Under the pieces are notes generated by a model that searched no databases, was not told the origin of the DNA, and saw only the letters and a list, made by a program, of their open reading frames with translations. Positions 7,822 to 13,470 of a stretch of 13,470 nucleotides of DNA are shown here, piece by piece; position 1 is the stretch's first letter, and every line of letters begins with the position of its first letter. The DNA lies in assembly GCA_002405475.1 (NCBI GenBank), contig DHLX01000018.1, positions 361,797 through 375,266 on the forward strand, in the 5' to 3' direction. Source of the stretch: Burkholderiales bacterium UBA4657. Its GTDB lineage: Bacteria; Pseudomonadota; Gammaproteobacteria; Burkholderiales; Burkholderiaceae_E. The translations under genes and the position numbers were made by a program.

Positions 7822-8552
7822 GCCAAGACTTTCATTTGATACATCTGCAACCTGACCTCAAGCGCTTACTCCCTTGGGCGCTGCGACAAGGTTTAATTCC
7901 AGATAAAGGCCAAGGCGATTTGGGCTATGCGTTTCATGCGGCGCTCAGAGCTGCATTTGCAGACCTGGCTCCACAACCATTCAGCTTTCGCTCGGGCCAA
8001 GGTTTATTGGCTTACACCACACACGCCGAACCCATGCGACTTGCGGTGGCAATGGCTAACCCAGAAGTGGCTGACATATTGGGACTTGATGTCACGCCGC
8101 AGTCGCCCGGTTTGCGCATTCGTCCATTCCCCGCCAGTTGGAAGCTTGGGCAGTTGTTGTCGTTCGAAGTCCGCGTGCGGCCTGTGGTGCGCAAGGATGA
8201 CAAGGAATTGGACGCATTTTTGTCGGCAGCGCAGCGCATGCCCGATGCGGTTTTGTCACGAGAGGCTGTCTATACCGACTGGCTCAAACGGCAGTTTGAA
8301 GACGTTGCCGATTTGCATGAAACTCGCATGACCGAGTTCAGCCTGAGCACGGTGGTGCGCCGTGCTGCTCCACAGGGTGAGGGCGCTCGCCCCAAGCGGC
8401 CAGTGCCAGGCCCTGATGCGGTGTTCACGGGCGTGCTGCAAGTGCGCGACAGTGCTGCTTTTGCTGCGCTGGTGGCACGCGGCATTGGTCGGCATCGGGC
8501 GTTTGGGTTTGGCATGCTTTTGCTCAAACCTGCCGCCGCAACCTGGGACTGA
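7818..8552 (+). CDS. cas6e: crRNA-processing endoribonuclease Cas6e (CasE/Cse3)
   Basis: A 244-residue Cas6e, which cleaves the pre-crRNA at the 3' base of the repeat hairpin and stays bound as a Cascade subunit. The N-terminus carries LIHLQPDLKRLLPWALRQ, then DLGYAFHAALRAAF, whose H40 is the likely catalytic histidine. The C-terminus has the glycine-rich loop GIGRHRAFGFG (222-232), diagnostic of Cas6 RAMPs. It is longer than E. coli CasE (199), mainly in the middle. The start overlaps the cas5e stop by ATGA. The expected RNA substrate is the 6-bp stem, GCAU-loop hairpin of the array downstream. Confidence 0.95.
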   Translation: MSQDFHLIHLQPDLKRLLPWALRQGLIPDKGQGDLGYAFHAALRAAFADLAPQPFSFRSGQGLLAYTTHAEPMRLAVAMANPEVADILGLDVTPQSPGLRIRPFPASWKLGQLLSFEVRVRPVVRKDDKELDAFLSAAQRMPDAVLSREAVYTDWLKRQFEDVADLHETRMTEFSLSTVVRRAAPQGEGARPKRPVPGPDAVFTGVLQVRDSAAFAALVARGIGRHRAFGFGMLLLKPAAATWD

Positions 8553-8554
8553 GT

Positions 8555-9448
8555 GTGCTGAAAGGGCGCTTAGGGCTTGAAACAGCGCGTGTGCCGCATG
8601 CCGATAGACATGGCTTGATCTGGTTGGAACGTGGGGAGTTGTGTGTCATCAATGGCTGCTTGCACTTTGCGCGTGGCAAAGACACATTGACCCCGAGCTT
8701 CGATCAGATACCGCATCAAACGGTGTCCATGATCTTGCTGGGGCCTGGTAGCAGTGTCACGCATGATGCGTTGCGTTTGCTGGCTAGGCACGGCACCTTG
8801 ATGGCCGCTGTAGGTGTGGATGGTGTGCGCAGCTACACCGCGCCGCCCGTGATGCCGGATAGGTCAGACGTTGCCCGAAGACAAGCCGAACTATGGGGCA
8901 ATCCTAGGCGGCGAATCAGTGTTGCACGGCACATGTATTCGCTGCGGTTAGGTGAAGTGTTGCCGCACCGCGATCTGAATACGTTGCGGGGCATAGAGGG
9001 TAGTCGTGTCAAAGCGACCTACCGCCTGATGGCCGAAAAGTTTGGCATAGAGTGGAATGGCAGACGTTTTGACCGTTCCAACCCTGAAGCTGACGATTTG
9101 CCCAACCAAGCCATCAACCATGCTGCCACAGCGGTCCAAGCAGCAGCGGCTATTGCGGTGCAAGCAGTTGCGGCGATTCCCCAACTTGGCTTTATTCACG
9201 AGGATTCAGGCCAGTCTTTTGTATTGGATATTGCGGATTTGTATAGAGACCATATCACGCTCGCAATTGCATTTACGGCAGTCAAGCAAAGCCAAAAATC
9301 CGGTGAGGCGATGGATCGTGTTGTGCGCCGAGAAGCAGCTAAGGTGTTTCGTAAAGAGTCTGTCATTCCATCTATGATTGACCGCATCAAAAAAGTATTA
9401 CGTATGGACGAGGTGTCGGATGGCGTTGGTGATGATAGTGACCCGTGA
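8555..9448 (+). CDS. cas1: CRISPR integrase Cas1 (type I-E)
   Basis: A 297-residue Cas1e, the metal-dependent integrase which, with Cas2, inserts new spacers. The active-site residues align at a constant +7 offset to E. coli Cas1: E148 in GIEGSR, H215 in GFIHEDSG, and D225/D228 in LDIADL. RGIEGSRVKATYRLMAEKFG and WNGRRFD are typical Cas1e motifs. The start is a GTG at 8555, two bases after the cas6e stop, with no strong ribosome binding site, so translation probably depends on coupling. This start gives MLKGRLGLETARVPHADRHG, the usual Cas1e N-terminus. The C-terminus is short (E. coli 305) and ends in acidic residues. The last 29 bp overlap cas2. Confidence 0.97.
   Translation: MLKGRLGLETARVPHADRHGLIWLERGELCVINGCLHFARGKDTLTPSFDQIPHQTVSMILLGPGSSVTHDALRLLARHGTLMAAVGVDGVRSYTAPPVMPDRSDVARRQAELWGNPRRRISVARHMYSLRLGEVLPHRDLNTLRGIEGSRVKATYRLMAEKFGIEWNGRRFDRSNPEADDLPNQAINHAATAVQAAAAIAVQAVAAIPQLGFIHEDSGQSFVLDIADLYRDHITLAIAFTAVKQSQKSGEAMDRVVRREAAKVFRKESVIPSMIDRIKKVLRMDEVSDGVGDDSDP
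9410..9413 (+). promoter_or_regulatory. Ribosome binding site of cas2 (decides the start)
   Basis: GAGG within the end of cas1, 6 nt before the ATG at 9420. It favours 9420 over the upstream in-frame ATG at 9378, which would add 14 residues unlike the family. Confidence 0.6.
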
Positions 9449-9716
9449 CGTGGCCGACCGCTTTCGTGGTTTTCTGTCATCAGTGATGCTTGAGGTCGCG
9501 CCCTGCACTTATGTCAGCCCACGTATGAGCAAAGGTGTCCGTGAACGTGTGTGGCAAGTTATGGCTGATTGGCACACGGTTGAACCACAGGGTAGCATTG
9601 TGATGATTTTCCGTAATCTTGAGGCCACTGGAGGAGTAGGGTTGGCGTATTTGGGTACGCCCACAAAAACCTTACTAGAAATTGATGGAATTTGGATTGC
9701 ACGTGCTGGTGGTTAA
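9420..9716 (+). CDS. cas2: Cas2 (type I-E, CasB-adjacent adaptation subunit)
   Basis: A 98-residue Cas2e, the dimeric core of the Cas1-Cas2 integration complex, which sets spacer length. The family pattern is clear: MIVTRDVADRFRGFLSS at the N-terminus, LEVAPCTYVSPRMSKGVRE (24-42), then VW and the strand IVMIFRN. Length equals that of the usual I-E form (94-100). It overlaps cas1 by 29 bp. The frame also reads from an ATG at 9378, but the shorter start has a ribosome binding site and the right N-terminus. It is the last gene of the operon; the CRISPR leader begins immediately after its stop. Confidence 0.95.
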   Translation: MALVMIVTRDVADRFRGFLSSVMLEVAPCTYVSPRMSKGVRERVWQVMADWHTVEPQGSIVMIFRNLEATGGVGLAYLGTPTKTLLEIDGIWIARAGG

Positions 9717-9731
9717 GGGTATTTTGTTCTT

Positions 9732-9744
9732 TAAAAATTTGAAT
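9732..9744 (-). promoter_or_regulatory. Possible second IHF-like site, opposite strand
   Basis: Read on the minus strand this 13-mer matches the IHF consensus WATCAANNNNTTR except at one fixed position. It is AT-rich, so chance is a real possibility. Confidence 0.25.
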
Positions 9745-9767
9745 TGGAATGTAGAAAAACCCCTCTA

Positions 9768-9780
9768 GATCAAAGGCTTA
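9768..9780 (+). promoter_or_regulatory. Candidate IHF binding site in the leader
   Basis: GATCAAAGGCTTA matches WATCAANNNNTTR at every fixed position except the first W. It lies 9 bp from repeat 1. In E. coli type I-E, IHF bends the leader so that Cas1-Cas2 integrates at the first repeat; this site lies in the equivalent zone, somewhat closer to the repeat. Confidence 0.65.
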
Positions 9781-9784
9781 TAAT
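9779..9784 (+). promoter_or_regulatory. Perfect -10 hexamer at the leader end
   Basis: TATAAT, a perfect sigma-70 -10, ends 5 bp before repeat 1. No good -35 is seen 16-18 bp upstream and no extended -10 TG. If used, transcription would begin at about the first bases of repeat 1, still upstream of the Cas6e hairpin. Confidence 0.35.
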
Positions 9785-10733
9785 CTAGAGGTTCCCCCGC
9801 GCATGCGGGGATAGACCCATTACTTACTCCTTATGATTTGCTGGCTGGAAGGTTCCCCCGCGCATGCGGGGATAGACCCCTTGACCAGGCTAACCGCGCT
9901 GCTGCACTGCAGGTTCCCCCGCGCATGCGGGGATAGACCCTTTGAGCATTGACCAGAGATATGATGCTGCAAGGTTCCCCCGCGCATGCGGGGATAGACC
10001 CAAATATACCCGCATCGTTAAACCAACGTCCTTGGTTCCCCCGCGCATGCGGGGATAGACCCACTTTGCACACGGTTGAATTGCCGTGGCGAGAGGTTCC
10101 CCCGCGCATGCGGGGATAGACCCCCTAATGACCCAAGATCGGCAAAAATCAAAACGGTTCCCCCGCGCATGCGGGGATAGACCCCAACAACGTCTTTCCA
10201 AATTTCTTGCATGGTAGGTTCCCCCGCGCATGCGGGGATAGACCCATTTACGCAAGCATCAAAAAAGAAATAGCGACGGTTCCCCCGCGCATGCGGGGAT
10301 AGACCCGATATGTGAGCGCGTTTGTGCATCTGATAGAGGGTTCCCCCGCGCATGCGGGGATAGACCCCGCCAGCGTAAATTCAAGCAATGAGCAAGCGAG
10401 GTTCCCCCGCGCATGCGGGGATAGACCCAGCTGCGCGACATGGTGCAGGCGGGGCGCGTAGGTTCCCCCGCGCATGCGGGGATAGACCCATGCAGGGCAG
10501 ACCAGCCGAAGTATTGCCGCCGGTTCCCCCGCGCATGCGGGGATAGACCCGCGAATGGCGAGGACTGACTGATGATGAAATTGGTTCCCCCGCGCATGCG
10601 GGGATAGACCCCATATTGCCAGCTCGAAGTCTGTAAGCTTCGAGGTTCCCCCGCGCATGCGGGGATAGACCCCATCCCGCAGCTTTTACAAATTCATCCC
10701 AGCTGGTTCCCCCGCGCATGCGGGGATAGACCC

Positions 10734-10766
10734 GTGACTACAGCAGGCGGGTCTTTTCTGTACTTG
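10734..10766 (+). repeat. Spacer 16, the only 33-nt spacer
   Basis: Between repeats 16 (10705-10733) and 17 (10767-10795) there are 33 bases; every later repeat is shifted by +1 from the 61-bp register. The extra base could be the G at either end (after CCC or before GGTT). Confidence 0.9.
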
Positions 10767-11315
10767 GGTTCCCCCGCGCATGCGGGGATAGACCCCCGTG
10801 CCCCGACCAGGACTATGCTTCCACCCTGGTTCCCCCGCGCATGCGGGGATAGACCCGAGGTGGCCGTCATCTCACACACTATTGGCCGGGTTCCCCCGCG
10901 CATGCGGGGATAGACCCGCCCCCTGCTGCATCAGCAGCGACTCAATGCGGGTTCCCCCGCGCATGCGGGGATAGACCCAAGACCGTCACTGCCCTGCTTC
11001 AAAAGTATATGGTTCCCCCGCGCATGCGGGGATAGACCCGCTAGGCAGCTTCTCGGGTGTCCGACAACACCGGTTCCCCCGCGCATGCGGGGATAGACCC
11101 AATGCCGTGACCACTGCGCCCACCACCAGCCAGGTTCCCCCGCGCATGCGGGGATAGACCCGTGGAACCAGTAATCTAGGCGTATGGGGTAATGGTTCCC
11201 CCGCGCATGCGGGGATAGACCCCAAGCCGGAACCCCAGGCATTTGATGCCGACAGGTTCCCCCGCGCATGCGGGGATAGACCCCAGGTGAAACGCCGACA
11301 CCAGCCCCCCCAAAG

Positions 11316-11344
11316 GGTTCCCCCGCGCATGCGGGGATAGGCCC
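11316..11344 (+). repeat. Repeat 26 with an A to G change in the crRNA handle
   Basis: Position 26 of the repeat (base 11341) is G, so the 5' handle of the crRNA carrying spacer 26 would read AUAGGCCC instead of AUAGACCC. The stem is unaffected. Confidence 0.9.
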
Positions 11345-11925
11345 GGTGGGTGCGGGTGGCGCGATGGTGGCCACTGGGTTCCCCCGCGCATGCGGGGATA
11401 GACCCGTGTTGAGCAACCTGAACAAGGGCACCAGCACGGTTCCCCCGCGCATGCGGGGATAGACCCTTGATATCTATCTCGGTGTCCTGCAAAGTGCCGG
11501 TTCCCCCGCGCATGCGGGGATAGACCCCTAATGACCCCGCCGCCAGACCGGCCACAGCCGGTTCCCCCGCGCATGCGGGGATAGACCCACGCGGGCTGCC
11601 CCAGTCGCCAGCGTAGGCCAGGTTCCCCCGCGCATGCGGGGATAGACCCGTTTCGTTGGCCGAAACCTTCGAGGAAAAGGGGGTTCCCCCGCGCATGCGG
11701 GGATAGACCCCAGGGCAGCATGGCTGACGGGCAGTCGTCAGCGGTTCCCCCGCGCATGCGGGGATAGACCCTCGCGCAGTTTTTCCCAGGTCTCGGGGGA
11801 CGAGGTTCCCCCGCGCATGCGGGGATAGACCCTCCTGCAATTCCAGTGTTTCGCGCTTGAGCTTGGTTCCCCCGCGCATGCGGGGATAGACCCTTCAATC
11901 ACCTCATGTTCCGCTTTCATAATGT

Positions 11926-11954
11926 GGTTCCCCCGCGCATGCGGGGATAGACCG
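11926..11954 (+). repeat. Repeat 36 with a last-base C to G change
   Basis: Base 11954, the 29th of the repeat, is G where the array normally has C. The handle of the following crRNA ends ...ACCG, as in E. coli. Confidence 0.9.
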
Positions 11955-12474
11955 TTTGCAGCCGACCCACCCCAAGGTTGTAGCTGGGTTCCCCCGCGCA
12001 TGCGGGGATAGACCCGACGTAGTCTGTTTTTTTGGTTACCCCGGAAGGGTTCCCCCGCGCATGCGGGGATAGACCCGACATAGAGCAGTCAGCGCGCCAG
12101 CACGGTGCGGTTCCCCCGCGCATGCGGGGATAGACCCCAGTGTTCTTGCCTGTTCAAAGACACCAGGCTGGTTCCCCCGCGCATGCGGGGATAGACCCTG
12201 CGATGCATTGATTTTAGATAGCCGACAATAGGTTCCCCCGCGCATGCGGGGATAGACCCATGAAAAACATACTCAAACAGGTTGTTATTCAGGTTCCCCC
12301 GCGCATGCGGGGATAGACCCAAATCTTGGTTAATTCAAAATGTAGCTCTTACGGTTCCCCCGCGCATGCGGGGATAGACCCGACTTCCTGGGCGCGAAGC
12401 TCCAGACCCAGCAGGTTCCCCCGCGCATGCGGGGATAGACCCTCTCGCAGACTGTCTTCTACGCTTGGGAGCGC

Positions 12475-12503
12475 GGTTCCCCCGCGCATGCGGGGATAGA
12501 CCG
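12475..12503 (+). repeat. Repeat 45 with a last-base C to G change
   Basis: Base 12503, the 29th of the repeat, is G instead of C, the same change as in repeat 36, nine repeats away and next to an unrelated spacer. This points to two independent events rather than one copied mutation. Confidence 0.9.
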
Positions 12504-13470
12504 TCGCCCTTGTCGATCTCGTACTGTAAGCATCGGGTTCCCCCGCGCATGCGGGGATAGACCCCGCTGGCGCTGGCAATGTCTTAGCCAAAGGTCGGTT
12601 CCCCCGCGCATGCGGGGATAGACCCTGCCCGTCACCTATGCGCAGTGGCTTGTCAATGGTTCCCCCGCGCATGCGGGGATAGACCCCTTTGCAGCGCCTG
12701 AACAAAGCCCAGGCCAGCGGTTCCCCCGCGCATGCGGGGATAGACCCGCTGGCGGTGCCGGGGTGCAGCTTGTCAATGGGGTTCCCCCGCGCATGCGGGG
12801 ATAGACCCAAATACCTGACTTATGCGGGATTCCCCAAAGCGGTTCCCCCGCGCATGCGGGGATAGACCCTCGCCGCGCCAAAAAATGATCCGCCCACCTT
12901 CGGTTCCCCCGCGCATGCGGGGATAGACCCGACAGGCGCTTTTATATCAAATAGCGCTGTTGGGTTCCCCCGCGCATGCGGGGATAGACCCCGCATCCAC
13001 GCACCGACAGAGTGCAGCATGTGGGTTCCCCCGCGCATGCGGGGATAGACCCCGCGCTAGCAGATTGATATGAGCGAACAAGAAGGTTCCCCCGCGCATG
13101 CGGGGATAGACCCAGTGCGGCACGGGTCATTTCGTGCCATGACAAGGTTCCCCCGCGCATGCGGGGATAGACCCAGCTCCGCCGTCTTCATGGGCATGCT
13201 TGAGAAGGTTCCCCCGCGCATGCGGGGATAGACCCTGACCGGGCAGGGGAAAAAGGAACTCGCCGCCGGTTCCCCCGCGCATGCGGGGATAGACCCTGGG
13301 GGGCCATCTTCTCGATTGCTGTTCGGACGGTTCCCCCGCGCATGCGGGGATAGACCCCATGTCGGCTTCGCTCGGCTCTGCCCCGATGCGGTTCCCCCGC
13401 GCATGCGGGGATAGACCCTACCTGCACGACGATACCGGAAATAGGCGCTAGGTTCCCCCGCGCATGCGGG

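Larger units (their letters stand above)
9717..9789 (+). promoter_or_regulatory. CRISPR leader
   Basis: A 73-bp AT-rich stretch between the cas2 stop and the first repeat. Its position, adjacent to cas2 at the end of the array with uniform repeats, marks it as the leader where new spacers enter. It ends in TCTAGA immediately before the repeat; E. coli type I-E leaders also end in TTTAGA. It holds the IHF-like site, TATAAT and inverted repeat listed separately. No intrinsic terminator separates the cas operon from the array, so read-through into the array is possible. Confidence 0.85.
9762..9791. repeat. 9-bp inverted repeat spanning the leader/repeat junction
   Basis: CCTCTAGAT at 9762-9770 and ATCTAGAGG at 9783-9791 are perfect inverted copies with a 12-nt centre. 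The right arm covers the last seven leader bases and the first two bases of repeat 1, so it crosses the expected Cas1-Cas2 attack site at 9789/9790. The arms also place two TCTAGA copies 20 bp apart (9764 and 9784), about two helical turns. It is not followed by a T-run, so it is not an intrinsic terminator. Confidence 0.75.
9790..13470 (+). CRISPR. Type I-E CRISPR array, 60 complete repeats plus one truncated, 60 spacers
   Basis: The 29-bp repeat is made of GGTTC, stem CCCCGC, loop GCAT, stem GCGGGG, and handle ATAGACCC. The 6-bp stem with a tetraloop sits at the same repeat positions (6-11 and 16-21) as in E. coli type I-E. Period is 61 bp throughout except at spacer 16. There are 59 spacers of 32 nt and one of 33. 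Repeat 61 begins at 13451 and is cut by the window end, so the array continues. All complete repeats appear identical except number 26 (A to G at 11341) and numbers 36 and 45 (last base C to G at 11954 and 12503). No duplicate spacers were seen by eye. Transcription is rightward from the leader; newest spacers are at the left. The cas operon on the same strand supplies every protein needed for use. Confidence 0.99.

Noticed and set aside
997..9716. An anti-CRISPR, toxin-antitoxin or additional effector hidden between the cas genes
   Set aside because: The largest intergenic gaps are 37 and 35 bp and hold only ribosome binding sites; there is no room for another gene on the plus strand.
9762..9791. 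Intrinsic terminator after cas2
   Set aside because: The inverted repeat is present but is followed by GGTTCCCCC rather than a T-run, and the stem is A/T-containing with a 12-nt loop; a leader function fits better.
11101..11132. Spacer 22 reversed reads WLVVGAVVTA, like a membrane segment of a phage holin
   Set aside because: Ten hydrophobic residues in one of six frames is too little to name a target.
12626..12779. Spacers 47 and 49 share GCTTGTCAAT, and spacers 6 and 29 share CTAATGACCC
   Set aside because: With about 1,380 ten-base windows across 60 spacers, roughly one shared 10-mer pair is expected by chance, and the rest of each spacer pair is unrelated.
9831..13427. Many long minus-strand frames with repeating GLSPHARGN, GSIPACAGEP and YPRMRGGT
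   Set aside because: These are the three-frame translations of the CRISPR repeat on the wrong strand: 61 bp per unit shifts frame each time, and the repeat has no stop on that strand. They have no ribosome binding sites and are a well-known source of spurious protein entries.

Overview
The window holds a complete type I-E (Cascade/Cas3) CRISPR-Cas locus from a Gram-negative bacterium. Protein style and codon use suggest a proteobacterium, probably betaproteobacterial. That placement comes from the look of the Cas proteins and of the 29-base repeat (an E. coli-like stem and a handle ATAGACCC), not from a database search.

Layout, left to right. 1-99: no gene seen. 100-897 (minus): a winged-helix/WYL-domain transcription factor of the BrxR/CapW type. 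898-996: an AT-rich divergent control region with a perfect 8-bp inverted repeat (TTGTATAA, 20 bp, TTATACAA). 997-9716 (plus): one tightly packed operon cas3, cas8e (casA), cse2 (casB), cas7e (casC), cas5e (casD), cas6e (casE), cas1e, cas2e. Junctions are ATGA overlaps, gaps of 1-37 bp, or a 29-bp overlap. 9717-9789: a short 73-bp leader with a near-consensus IHF site, a perfect TATAAT and a 9-bp inverted repeat that crosses the leader/repeat junction. 9790-13470: a CRISPR array of 60 complete repeats plus a truncated 61st, giving 60 complete spacers. It runs off the window end.

How it works together: Cas1-Cas2 (with host IHF) insert new 32-nt spacers at the leader end. Cas6e cuts the array transcript at the repeat hairpin. 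Cas8e, Cse2, Cas7e, Cas5e and Cas6e with one crRNA form Cascade, which finds PAM-flanked target DNA. Cas3 (HD nuclease plus helicase) is recruited to degrade it. All key catalytic motifs inspected are intact, so the locus looks functional. The divergent WYL protein is the likely repressor of the operon, and probably of itself.

The effector and adaptation genes are those of a known system; I see no undescribed effector. The parts most worth a second look are the WYL gene with its palindromic control region, the leader architecture, and the small irregularities of an otherwise very uniform array (two last-base changes, one handle mutation, one 33-nt spacer).
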